A DNA stretch of 64,000 nucleotides, from assembly GCA_949317995.1 (NCBI GenBank), contig OX439050.1, positions 54,127,777 through 54,191,776 of the forward strand, in the 5' to 3' direction. The DNA comes from Acholoe squamosa. Its lineage: Eukaryota > Annelida > Polychaeta > Phyllodocida > Polynoidae. Of this stretch, positions 11,311 to 21,649 are shown piece after piece. The position numbers and the translations under genes are program-made. The number at the start of each line of letters is the position of its first letter. The stretch's first letter is position 1. The notes under the pieces were generated by a model that searched no databases, was not told where the DNA came from, and saw only the letters and a program-made list of their open reading frames with translations.

Positions 11311-12001
11311 CCCTCGTAATCCATGTTTTTTTTTGATTGTTTAAAATTTGACTGTCTGATTGGGCATGTAATGTTCAATAGAAATTCAATCTGATTAATA
11401 AAAAGTTGCCAGGCTTCCTCTGGATCCTCTGAATCCCAGAAGACATTCCAATCACTATTTTTAAGACCCAGTACGAAGTTCTCCTTTACATAATGCTTAT
11501 ATGAGCAACCAAAGAATGATAACTTTTCTTTAGGGGGGGAATATATTTTCTCGTGATGTATACTGGTTCATGATCACTAATATTAATAAAACAATTTCCG
11601 CAACTTTTGATGTGGTCTGAATTGGTGGATATTAGGTCCGGAAGTGAAAATTCGTAGTTTGGATTAAAATAGGTTGGTTCTTTGATTATCTGTTTTATTC
11701 CGAGAAAATTAAAAAGGTGTGTGAGTGCCTTGACTTGTGGATCATTTTTATGTAGCATGTTGGTATTCATGTCACCCATAATGAAAACCTCATTGTCCTT
11801 CAAAGGGCCCAGGTTTCTCATTGCTTTTGATAATGTCTCACTAAAGTTATGAAAGTCTCCATCGGGAGGTCTGTATACTGAAGCAATTACAACAGGTTTC
11901 AGGTTTGGTTTTGAAAGTGTGGCCCACATAATTTCAATGTCAGCATTGCTGGTATTCAAATGAGAGACATTTGTCTCTGATACTGTCACACTCTCATGCA
12001 C
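11306..12001 (-). pseudogene. LINE apurinic-type endonuclease
   Basis: Signature blocks of the LINE AP endonuclease are readable: SVYRPPD, VFIMGDMNTNM (catalytic Asp/Asn), LPDLISTN and NISDHEPVYI (the SDH catalytic pair). The N-terminal catalytic Glu/TETWL region is missing in this frame. The C-terminal connection to the RT (about 11485-11306) is in another frame. Order and strand match ORF2 of the same LINE. Confidence 0.9.
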
Positions 12002-12263
12002 AAAAATGGCTGCCTACCGAATCATATCTAGGAGTGACCTTACCATTTGCATGTATTTCAGTGAGATTATTAATTCCGCCAATAATTACTACTAGGTGGT
12101 AATTGTCAAGTGGTAGCTCCAGAAGTGTTTTCTCCAGTATGTCATTTAACTTAGCCCCTGATTCATTAAGGACTTTAACCTGCATATTCAATTCTTCATT
12201 TTGGATTAAAGTGGATAGCCTCCCCTCCATGCCAGCCCCTCTGCTGTCCATGGCAATTTATGA
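11994..12263 (-). pseudogene. SGNH/GDSL-esterase-like fragment of the LINE
   Basis: A short frame between ORF1 and the endonuclease contains a block-I-like IAMDSRGAG (nucleophile Ser) and, about 50 residues later, VVIIGGINNLTE, matching the G-x-N-D block III of SGNH hydrolases with Asn in place of Asp. The C-terminal Asp-x-x-His block is absent. Esterase domains are known in ORF1 of CR1-type LINEs. This one seems truncated and is followed at once by the endonuclease frame. Confidence 0.55.
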
Positions 12264-12473
12264 CTTAAATGGTGTCATACTTACACCAATATCGAAGGGA
12301 GAGATCTAGTAAAAAATTAGCCAGTCCATGGGTAGCTACTTGTATCGTCAGGGACAACTTTGGGTGGGGCTGTAATAGTTACTGCTTCCTGGGCTGTGTT
12401 ACCTTTGTCTCTCTGGTCTGTTTGGTCTTTTTCTCCAAGTCAGCTATGGAGATGAGGTAAACTCTTACTTTCT

Positions 12474-14145
12474 CTAAAGTCTTGCCACACAAATTCTGTC
12501 CAGGGCAGCTGCACAGTTTTTGTCCCCATCTTGTAGAGTATACCCGGTTCCGTATGACTTTGAACGTGTTGCCTCAAATAGGCTGGATCTGGAAGTGGCT
12601 ATTATCTTGTTACGTAGCTCCTCATTCTGGAGAAATTTAGCCCTTTGGATTGCCTCCAATTTCCCAATTTTAACTGGTTGCCATTCAGGGGCCTTTTGCA
12701 CTTCTTTCGCCAGTCTCATTGCTTCATACCCATCTTCCGCATTCAGTATCCTGGTAGCAAGTTGAGTGGCATTCGATGTAAGAGCTGCCTGATGTGCAAA
12801 CACATGTTCAGCACTTTTTACTGTGTTGCCTCAAATAGGCTGGATCTGGAAGTGGCTATTATCTTGTTACGTAGCTCCTCATTCTGGAGAAATTTAGCCC
12901 TTTGGATTGCCTCCAATTTCCCAATTTTAACTGGTTGCCATTCAGGGGCCTTTTGCACTTCTTTCGCCAGTCTCATTGCTTCATACCCATCTTCCGCATT
13001 CAGTATCCTGGTAGCAAGTTGAGTGGCATTCGATGTAAGAGCTGCCTGATGTGCAAACACATGTTCAGCACTTTTTACTGTGATTCCTTCAAATGTGAAG
13101 GTACATGGGTAAAGGTTGCTTAGATAGCTATAGCTGGATTGAAATGCTATTCCCTCCTTAACCTTGATTGTTTTGGCTGCTTCTAATGATAGCTCCGGTG
13201 GCAGTAACTCAAGATTGTACTGATTGTATGTAGTATTGTCAATAGTAACTGAGCGTCTTTTTAGATCTACCTCTTTGCCGAGTGACCTAGCATGGGCTGC
13301 TACAATTCTCAAGGCGTGTTGGGCAGACAATTCAGCAGGTGTCAGGTCGTCCTGTATGCTAATGCCCTTCCAGTTTTGGTTGTCCTTCAGTTTTTTCAGG
13401 TTAGAATCGACTTCCCCTTTCTGCTTGTTAGGTGCTAATTGTACAAGAATAGGGCGAGGGAGGGGAGCTCTCTTACCGGGTTGTTTTCTTGGTGTGCCTA
13501 GCCTGAAAATAGCATCACAATCTGCAGTGGTGTACGTAATACCAATGTCAGTGAATAGTTTAGTGACAAGATCTTTGGGCCTGGGGTATTTGGTTTCACA
13601 AGCACCTCTAATAATAATGTTCTGTTTCCTCTTATTGACCTCTAAACGCTGTACCTTTTCCTGTAGCTGGTTTATGTAGGTCTGATTCATGGCATTCTTA
13701 ATTTCTAGGGCCTCAACCCTGTCCTCCAATGTTCTAATTCTATCATGGACCCTTCTTTGAATTTAGCATTGAGATTTTCAGTGGTGTCAAATAATTTAGA
13801 AGAGCGAGCACTGACAGAACCAAGTGTTGAAGCAATAAATTCCAGCCCGGTTGTAATAGCACCTAATCTTTTCCAGAAGCCTTTTTCAATGTTAGTGCTC
13901 TTCTCACTTTCCATATATTTATCCCACTCATCATCATTGGCATTTTCAACAGTGACATTACGTAAATGATTTAAGAAATCATCAGGACTCACTGTAGTGT
14001 CAGGTTGACCTCCTTCCTCCTCCTCTGTAAAGTGACCTGTCAGTGACAGTGTGCCACCAACTGCCCCTATTTTCACCCTCTCCTCTGCTTCTAACCTCTC
14101 CTGCTCCTTCTTCTTCCTGTCTTTCTGAGCCTTAGTAACTCCCAT
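12474..14145 (-). pseudogene. LINE ORF1: coiled coil, RRM-like domain and C-terminal NADAR domain
   Basis: It starts with a Lys/Glu-rich region (MGVTKAQKDRKKKEQERLEA) at 14145, continues through a +/-1 frameshift near 13720 into a coiled coil (EDRVEALEIKN...INQLQEKVQRLEVNKRK), and then an L1-type RNA-binding region (NIIIRGACETKYPRPKDLV...). From about 13147 downward comes a NADAR-like domain: SYLSNLYPCTF, VKSAEHVFAHQAAL, AKFLQNEELRNKIIATS, ending SYGTGY. NADAR proteins (YbiA/DUF1768 family) hydrolyse ADP-ribosyl bonds, including ADP-ribosyl-guanine in nucleic acids. A 257-bp tandem duplication splits this domain and shifts the frame. The domain assignment rests on motif reading only. Confidence 0.75.
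12566..13079. repeat. Tandem duplication of 257 bp inside LINE ORF1
   Basis: 12566-12822 and 12823-13079 read the same base for base by eye, both beginning GTGTTGCCTCAAATAGG. The unit length is not a multiple of three, so the duplication breaks the NADAR reading frame. The near identity suggests a recent event. Confidence 0.95.
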
Positions 14146-14191
14146 GGTGTCTCAGTACCTTTATAATCCAGCAGTACTCAATTATTTGGCA

Positions 14192-17100
14192 TTATTCCCT
14201 GATGTAGCTGGTATAATCCAAGAAAATGTGCAGCGCTTCGCGGTAACTCGACTCACGCGGTGGCGGCCATAACACGCGTTTTTGAATTACACCTTTGCAA
14301 CTCATTTTAATGGACACATTAACTCCGGTGCCTATGTAACATTTGGAGTTCAAGGCAGTCATTTCATCACCTTCCCACTCCACTTTGAACAACCTGTGGG
14401 TTCTCTTGTCAGACACCAGACGGCTCTTACAGCATGGTTGAGGTAGCCACAGCTCACCCAATACTTTGGTCTGAACATAGGTTTCTCTGTGGTCACATGA
14501 TTCAGAGGGCAACCATTTGTGACGTTCTCTGAAGAAAGCTTCGAGTTTCTCAGGAATAATGACATCTTCTATGTTCTCTGCACTTAAAGCAAAGCAAAAA
14601 TGTCAGTGTCAATTTCACACATTTCAAAATCTTTCTCATCTATGTACTCAAGGAGAAAGTCGTAATAGAAGGCCAACATTTTAAGTTTTGCGTATTGGTA
14701 TACCATGAAACCTATTTGAACTGGGAGGTCGTAGGTGATGGAGGGGGGCAAACAGGACAGTTCTACTGTGTTGTCGCTTATGTCTTGCACGTCTTGCACT
14801 GACCAGTGCATGGCCAAACGTCTTGCCTTAGAGGGATGAAGATACTTTGTTTGAACAAAGTTTTGTTTGTTGCATATGGTTTTACCGTATGAACTATTTC
14901 CCAACAGCTTGTAGAGAGCTGACAGAATTTTACAGTCAATGTTTTCATCACCCTTCCTCCTAGCTTTGGTGACTTCATCCATGAAGGGTAAAAACGTTTG
15001 TTCTGGTGTGTATTCTATCAAAAGGTGTACTGTGGTAACTACCAAACCTTTCTCCAGATACCACTTCAAGAGAGGAGTTCCCAACAAAATTCCCTCAGCG
15101 TGGTAGCTGCCTATCAGTTGGCGTTGTGGTTGCTTCAACTTACCTGCTGCTTCCAAGTAACGTTTCATATGTCACCTACATCATTTTTTCCAACTAGACA
15201 GTTTTTGAATATAGGTGTCATTTCGCTGAATTTTTCTATCAAAGATTCAGGTGTTTCTATGTCTACTTGGATAAGTCCAAAAGTTGTTCCTTTTGAAACC
15301 CCTCTCAGTATTTCATCCTGACTTTTCCTACCTTGGCACGATGGTCTTTTAATTTCCCATTCACTTTTTGTTTTTTTTTTACATGAGCTTTCAGTTTTTT
15401 CTTTCATCCACATACACTCATACTTTTCCTCTACTTCATAACCCAATGATTGAAGATATAGGGTAGTCAAGACCGTATTTTGTTTTTTTTCTTCTAACCA
15501 TGCCTTTCCGTTGGATTCTTTCAAAACGGATTTAGTGAGGTGACACATGTGGCCATGCCAGTAGCACCCATGAAACTGGTATACTTTTTTTGAAGCTGGA
15601 TCATATCCGTCCACTTTTATTTTTCTTGAACCTCATACAACCTCCCTGTAGTTGTATTGGTGTAATATTTTCACATTGTCTGTGACAGCTTTGTAGCGCA
15701 ACCATTCTGTGGCTGAGAAGCTAATCTGTTGACTGCAGACAGCTTGAAAATCGTTTTCTTTCCTGCGCACTACATAATAACCTGTGCAGTGTTCTTCACC
15801 CATGCACTTGAGGTACAATCTGTTAGCTTATACCCCTACTATGTGCCTGCATACTTTGCTTTGTGGCCCATATTTCTTTTGTTTTATTCTTGTTTCTCCA
15901 CTTTTGTGATGTCTGTGAAATATAATAGAGGGACCCCCTACTAAGTTGCGTCTGAGCAAGGAGTGAACATCCTTTTCTTTCTCACCGAAAAGAATGTAAG
16001 GTGTGGCATTAGGTGCAGTGTTGTTGTAAAGAAACTTCAAGGTCAGACCTGGCAAAGTTAAACCATCTTTGAACATGTCTACCCCACGGTCTATAAAAAA
16101 TTTTGTGTGCTCGTTTATGGCTAAAACAAAGGGTTTCACGTCCAAGTTGTTGTAATATATCAAGTAGTCCTTAATAGTTTTCATGTTGTTTTCTGCCCAG
16201 GCCTTCTTACATTCAAAGTAATCTTCTTTGCTTATTCCACCACCTGACAAAGAACTGTTGAAGCAGTGGCGTGGAGGAAGAGCTTTGTTGTTCAGTTTTC
16301 TAACGTTGTCCATCCACTCGTAGGGGAAACAAACCCTTTTCAGCTTTCCCTTTAAGAAAGGCTTTCAGGTAGTTCACGTAGGAATAACCTGGTGCCAAAT
16401 AGTTGAACATGTCAAGGAAAAGAAGATGGTCTGTGAAAACTGCTATGTACTTGTTGCATTTTTTTATGGTTTTCATTTCTGTCTTGTCTGTGTCTATAAA
16501 AAAAGAATAAAATTCCTTTTTTATCAAATTAATGTCATACTTCCCAGAGTTGAAACCTAGGACAGGGACTCTTTCTATGTAGGTAAGAAGTTTTTTTTTC
16601 TTCACTTCAAGAACATGGGACAACTTTTTTTCTCTTTTTTCTTTTTCGCTGGAAAAACTTTGCTAGCTTTATGTTCTAATTCCTTTTGTTTTTTCTTCTA
16701 GAGAGTCTAGTTGGTCTAAAACATCTCTAAAATTCTCTTTAACCTGTTCTCCTATTATCTGTCCCAAGTTGTTTATGTGCTCCAACACATTTTTTACCAA
16801 AGGATCGTCATCCCTGTTGGAATTTCTCACAAAACACACTGGTTCTGTATGTCCAGGAAAATCAGAAGCTACACTGGCAGAAAGGGGTATGTGTGTTTTT
16901 TTCTATCACAGTGTTAGCATTTTCTGGGGATGGATTCTCAGGTTGGGCAAAGTAGCTTTCAAAGTCAAAAACAATTTTAAAGGGGTATATTTTTTTTCTC
17001 AGGTGGACAAACTATTCCCAGTTCCTCTAAAACTTGAAAAACTGTTTTGGATGGATTGTAAGCTCCACCTTTGTACCTGAAGCTGACTCTGGTGCAATCT

Positions 17101-18206
17101 TTTTTCACCCCATTGTGTTGCTTTAAAAGGAAACTCCGAGTGAAAACTTTATGACACTTTTAACAGAGGTACATTTTACCGTACAGTCCCATGTTAGTTA
17201 TTAAACTTACATGGTTCCTGTGTAAGTTCAAGTTCATGATTTTTTTGGATGAACACATATTTGACCTAATAATTTTAGGTCGCCCCTTTTTTTTACCAAA
17301 AAATGGAAGGTAAAAAAATTCTTATGTTCACTTCAAACACCTTTTCTAACCTGTCTAAATCTTTAATGTCAGCACCCTCAAAAGTCTCCTTGTTCACCCC
17401 TGGATAGGCTTCAAGGAGAAGCTCTTGAGTTTTTTCTAAAGATCCATACAAGAAGAAAGACAGACATCTAAGAAACACAAGTTGTCCTTGTATCCCCTTT
17501 TGGTTTTAGGGTCTCTGTGAAAGTGTTGCATTCCTCTTTGCCTTAAACCTGGAGGAACAGTGTTCATTCTACCTAAAAGATATTCTCCTCCCGTAGCCCT
17601 TATGAGGGTAATGTTGGCATTCACGTTGCCTATAACACTCCATTTAGTGGAGGGTCTTTGAGTGTCTTCTTTTATGTTATTTTCAATTAAATCTAAACAC
17701 TCTGCAAAGTCTTTGTCGTCCCTTATGAAAATGTAAGGGTCTCTATGAGCTTCACTGTCATAAAACAAAGACAAATTGTTGGCAGAAGCATGAAAGTACA
17801 TAACTTTCTCTTCTTCTTCCTCCTTAGAGGAAGACAACAACCTTCCAAAAGAGACAGCCACTTTGTAAGCCATAACTTGATTTTGATGAATAGAGGTTAG
17901 AGCTTCTATGACCTGTTTTGCTCCCAAGTCTTTGTTAAAACTTGTCATTCTGATGTTGAAAATGGACTGAAGCTTACCAAACACAGCCAAACCTGAAGCT
18001 ATGGACTTGAAGTTGTCACGGTAACTGCTTTTTATTTCTATTTCTTTTGGAATTTCTATGCTGTTGGAAAAAAATTCTCTCTTACAAGAAACTGAGTTAC
18101 ATAGAGTTTTACCACTGTTTTCTACAGTGACCAAACGTGGAGGTCTAGGGGTGTTACACATTGGACAGTTGACCGTGTAAATTTGTTTTACCTTTTTGGG
18201 AGGCAT
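14192..18206 (-). pseudogene. pPolB: Protein-primed family B DNA polymerase (pPolB) of the Polinton
   Basis: The probable start is the internal ATG at 18206 (MPPKKVKQ), followed by a CPMC...C-x4-C finger and the conserved Polinton N-terminal region (KDNLCF...). Exonuclease motifs follow in order: FDFESYF (ExoI, about 16940), VLGFNSGKYDINLI (ExoII, about 16560) and YYNNLDVKPF (ExoIII, about 16150). Then come the pre-motif A GGPSI and a VDGYDP...FHGCYWHGH insert. Polymerase motif B is LLGNSSYGKT, motif C is IDTDIF (usual DTDS), and the thumb is EWEGDEM...SKCY. The residue that should be the motif A Asp (xDANxLY) is a TAA stop at 15828-15830. More stops and frameshifts occur at 15633, 15168 and 14584 and upstream of 16623. 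It replicated the element by protein priming; it is now inactive. Confidence 0.93.
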
Positions 18207-18413
18207 TTTTTTTTTTTTTTTGGTGGTTTCTTTCACCAGTTTCACTTGATATTCAATATACAACTTAAAACTAAAATCTGTCCTGACTAAACATGGAGTA
18301 CATTCAGGTCTAACTTAAAAACTGAAAACTATGCTGGGCTATGTCGACTAAACATGGAGAACATGAGTACTGAATAAGGAGCTGTTGACCAGACACTATA
18401 CAAAGTTGACCAC

Positions 18414-19716
18414 TTACCCCGAGTAGAAATCGGTTGTGTCATCTAGGAAGGGTCCAACACGTGATTTGATATCCTCCAGAACGAAGGGGGACACAGTGTG
18501 TCCACAGTGTGTGGCTGAGGGGGGCATCCTGTAGCTGGAAGACACCGAGGCGTTTATCTCCTCGACGTAGCTGGCCGTTCCTATATGAACTTTAGGAGTT
18601 CCCTTGAACAGGTTAACCAGGATCATAGCCCGTCCTCCACGGGGGTCGGTGCAGTATTCGTTCAAGGACAACAGGAGATTCTCTACCTTCCCCTCTCCAA
18701 GGGCAGCTCGGCGGTGTAGCTCCTTGTACTTTCCAAGGATGCACTCTATCTGGTCCACTAAGTTCCTAAACTCACGTGCGTCTAGGTTCAAGCACCACTC
18801 GTAAGGTTTGTCCAGGTACGTCCTCAAGCATACTCCCCTGATACTAGGTTCCCTGTATATTTCTATGCAGGCATTCTTATCCCCTTCCGGATAAAAAACT
18901 TGGTCGGGGGCAGGTGACTTGAAATCCAAATTGAGCAGGCCATTTCTTTGCCACCAAAGGTACTAACCTGAAGCCCACAAGCTTGCTGGAAGTACTGGGG
19001 GCAGCGCCCTCCCCAAACGAAGCAGGGGCAGAGGCAGGGGTTCTCTTGTTGTAGGCCCGTTTCTGTCTTTTCTTCTTAGGCTCCCCTTCACTCTCACCAG
19101 GACAGGACCTTTTCTCCGGCAGGGTTTTAAGCAGCTTCTCTACCAGAACCGGGAGAGAGTATTGGGGAGCAGGGCCAGTCAGATCTATGATCTCTACCTG
19201 TGAATACCCCCCTTTGTGAGCAGGTGAAGGTGTGCCTTGTGTTAAATCCACCACTTCAATGGGGTGAACTGCTGGTGATGATGTGAGGTCTATGACCTCT
19301 ATTGGACTGACCTGGGGAGAAGGTTCCTCCGGAGCTGCTGGCGAGTAAGTGGTGGACATAGGTGCTTCAGTGGGGGGCTGGTAGTTCAGAGGTGCAGGGG
19401 GATTGATGAATTCCCTGATGTCAAAATCGCCATAGCCAGCTTCCTCAGGAGTGCGATCCTGGACGCGATCCAGGAAATCATTGATTTCGCAATGAAGAGC
19501 TGCAAGAGCGGCTTCCTGTTCTCCTGTATCAGGAACTTCAGTTGGAAGCCCAGCAGGAGTTGCAGGTGGTTCCTCAGCGGCGGCTGGAGAGTTGGGAGGA
19601 GGGGCGACGCCTGACGTCTTTTCCACTACCGGTTTAGGTATCGGGATAGAAAGTGAAGCAAGTTTTTTAGCAGCTACCCTCCTGACACTAAGTCCCGTCT
19701 TCATGCGACCAGGCAT
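18414..19716 (-). pseudogene. Polinton protein with three SUMO-interacting motifs and an NLS, fused by frameshift to a conserved C-terminal domain
   Basis: The first frame (19716-18877) is Pro/Ala-rich and carries three tandem motifs IEVIDLT, IEVVDLT and VEIIDLT at residues about 139-180, each matching the hydrophobic-V/I-D-L-T consensus of SUMO-interacting motifs. A bipartite-like basic NLS follows (EPKKKRQKRAYNKR, about 212-225). Near 18930 the frame changes and continues as a well-conserved-looking globular region (PAPDQVFYPEGDKNACIEIY...GVCLRTYL...WCLNLDAREFRNLVDQI) to 18414. This could be a PC4-like single-strand-binding fold, but I am not sure. It is the first gene of the leftward unit, next to the divergent start region. 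Confidence 0.65.
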
Positions 19717-20113
19717 TATCGTCCTTTAGATGAAAGGGTTGCAGGGCTGGAAGGTGCAGGAGCAGGATGGCGAACAGCAGACAACCGTCAGAAAAGGATT
19801 GATGAAGACCGAGCAGCTCAAGCCTTCTTTATAGTAACTATCCTGATACGATCCTGGGACGTTCCCTTGTCGTTCAGATAACATACAACCACGACCATGA
19901 GTTGTAGATAACCATACTTTTCCATTTGTAGTATGTATTACGCTCAGAGAGCGTTGTTTGGGTAAAAAAGTTATGAACTGAACTCAATTAAAAACCGTTA
20001 TATCGTTCAGTCAACGTTCAGCGTTCGGGGTGTAACACGAATCTGCCTGTAACCGTTTTGTGATTAACGCAGACCGTACGTCATTTTTCAAAACGAGCTT
20101 CTCTCAAGCAGAC
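19717..20113. promoter_or_regulatory. Divergent intergenic region between leftward and rightward Polinton genes
   Basis: About 400 bp separate the starts of the minus-strand SIM protein (19716) and the first plus-strand gene (20114). It must hold both promoters if these starts are right. It contains AT-rich segments and a GTTCAGTCAACGTTCAGCGTTC direct-repeat-like stretch near 20010, but no clear TATA box. Confidence 0.4.
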
Positions 20114-20419
20114 ATGGCTCACTTTTATTCTTTGCCTTTCTCCTTAACCGTAGGTCACAAAAGGCGTCAGGAGGTGTTTATATCAGACATTAGGAGGGGC
20201 GTAGAAGAAGGTAAGGTGTGGGCTGTGTGGAATTTCTGTCCTGAAAATTTCAACAGGGATCTTTACATCCCTCCTAACTATAACTTTAGACAATGCTTCT
20301 TGCACAACCAAACCACTGCATTGGTTCCCAGTGGACCCTCTGTGAAAAACTTATCTCAGAAGATGGGGAAAGTTTGTTTTCAGGTGTTCTTTTGGGATAT
20401 GGTGCTATGGTACACTTAA
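20114..20419 (+). pseudogene. Unknown Polinton ORF A
   Basis: The frame starts MAHFYSLPFSLTVGHKRRQE and includes WAVWNFCPENFNRDLYIPP; the frame is lost at 20419 while neighbouring frames remain coding-like. The preferred start is 20114, since upstream codons to 20060 look like leader. It is the first rightward gene of the element. No family recognised. It may be one gene with the next fragment (20488-20769), joined by frameshifts. Confidence 0.45.
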
Positions 20420-20487
20420 TGTCGAGGCATTCTATTTCGTCTGGAAGTTAAAAAAAATTCATCTCAGACAGACAAAACCCCTTTTTT

Positions 20488-20769
20488 TTAAGGGATCAAC
20501 CTTTTGGGGGAGGACCTGGTAATTCAGTTTTCATCGATTCTACTATGGTGAAGGCTTTAATTAAAGCCACTTTACTTCACCCAGACAAAATTACACACTC
20601 TGTAGGTTCAAAAACTTTCTATGAAAGAGGATTTAGGACAGAGCTTGGACACAATTACCATGGGTGCTGTCATGTTGTGAGAGTTATAACTGAAATCACT
20701 GCCTCCCATGAAAAAAGTCAGCTCAAGGTGGTGACAGCCTACCCCGTATCTCATTTTTGGTCCACCTAA
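20488..20769 (+). pseudogene. Unknown Polinton ORF B, weakly BECR/RNase-like C-terminus
   Basis: The frame begins after PFGGGPGNSVFIDSTMV and reads LIKATLLHPDKITHS, TFYERGFRTELG, HVVRVITEI and ends LKVVTAYPV. The pattern of a charged helix, a YxR strand, a VVRVI strand and a terminal VVTAYP strand resembles BECR-fold ribonuclease domains found in phage and bacterial toxins. This is a shape-level impression only; catalytic residues cannot be assigned. It may be the C-terminal half of ORF A. Confidence 0.35.
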
Positions 20770-20997
20770 TGAAACTGAAAAATAAACGATGATCCTCCGG
20801 GTAAGGCCCCAGGGCTAAACCCACCCTTCTACATGTTTTCCCCTCTTTCACCATGCTCAGCCACTCACCCTAACGTCTGTTTCGTCCTTGAGCAATAAAT
20901 CATTTTAGAAAAGCGCGATAAGGAAAGACTGACAGGTTTCTTATAAAGGTTAAATGGGGACTAAACCATCATTTGATACAACAACCTTCATCCTACC

Positions 20998-21615
20998 ATG
21001 CCGCGTTACTCCCTGCAGCGTGTGTTAGAACGTCACCCCCACGACACTCAAGTCCTAACTTACGTCAGGCAAAGAAAGGAAATTATATGTTGCACTTCAA
21101 GCTGTTTCAGGTATGTGTGCAAATACTTCAAAGAAACTATTCTTCACCGAGAAAAATTGAACTTAGTATTTTCTTCAGTTGAATCAAGTTTTAAATCCAA
21201 AGACAGAAAAACCTTGAGGAAAATGGTTTTGAGTCATAACTTGTCAAAATTTTCAGCGGTGGAAACCTTGGGTTATGCCCTGATGTATGGAAGAAAGGGA
21301 AAGGGTCCACTGAAAAACCCCTTCAATCTGGAAGCATTGAAAGCAGCAGAAGATCATCACGCCAAACAAAATACCCGCCAACTTAACCATCATCTTGATT
21401 TGTTCATGACTATTTTGGACCTTCTAGCTAAGAGCTTAGAAACCAAAACTTTGTTTTCGTCCTGCCCTATATTTCACATCCCATCATCGTCCCTAGATCG
21501 TTTCAGTGTGGAGGAGAGACAAAAAGTGTGGTCTTATCTGGCTATGTGGTGCACCAAGCTCACCTCCCTTACTCACTGTTTTCACCGCAATCAGCTCGCT
21601 TTACACACAACATGA
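20998..21615 (+). CDS. Unknown Polinton ORF C (205 aa, intact)
   Basis: One of the few uninterrupted Polinton frames: MPRYSLQRVLERHPHDTQVL to a stop at 21615. It is predominantly helical, with Cys residues in EIICCTSSCFRYVCKYF and several His in AEDHHAKQNTRQLNHHLD, and no recognised catalytic motif. It lies between ORF B and the G-rich tract preceding the death-fold gene, same strand, so it is probably in the same rightward unit. No family recognised. Confidence 0.5.
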   Translation: MPRYSLQRVLERHPHDTQVLTYVRQRKEIICCTSSCFRYVCKYFKETILHREKLNLVFSSVESSFKSKDRKTLRKMVLSHNLSKFSAVETLGYALMYGRKGKGPLKNPFNLEALKAAEDHHAKQNTRQLNHHLDLFMTILDLLAKSLETKTLFSSCPIFHIPSSSLDRFSVEERQKVWSYLAMWCTKLTSLTHCFHRNQLALHTT

Positions 21616-21649
21616 TAACAAATCCAAACGAATGAAGAACGATGTAACA

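Larger units (their letters stand above)
7337..14150 (-). mobile_element. LINE (CR1/L2-like clade, non-LTR retrotransposon) inserted in the Polinton
   Basis: In order on the minus strand: ORF1 with coiled coil, RRM-like region and NADAR domain; an SGNH-esterase-like fragment; an AP-type endonuclease; and a reverse transcriptase. The sequence ends at about 7337 in a short AAACTC-type tandem tail after AATAAA. It sits exactly between the C-terminus of the Polinton polymerase and the Cys-rich Polinton ORF. It is itself interrupted by two insertions (8298-9600, 10226-10827) and broken by frameshifts. The 5' boundary near 14150 is an estimate; no convincing target duplication was found. Confidence 0.85.
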
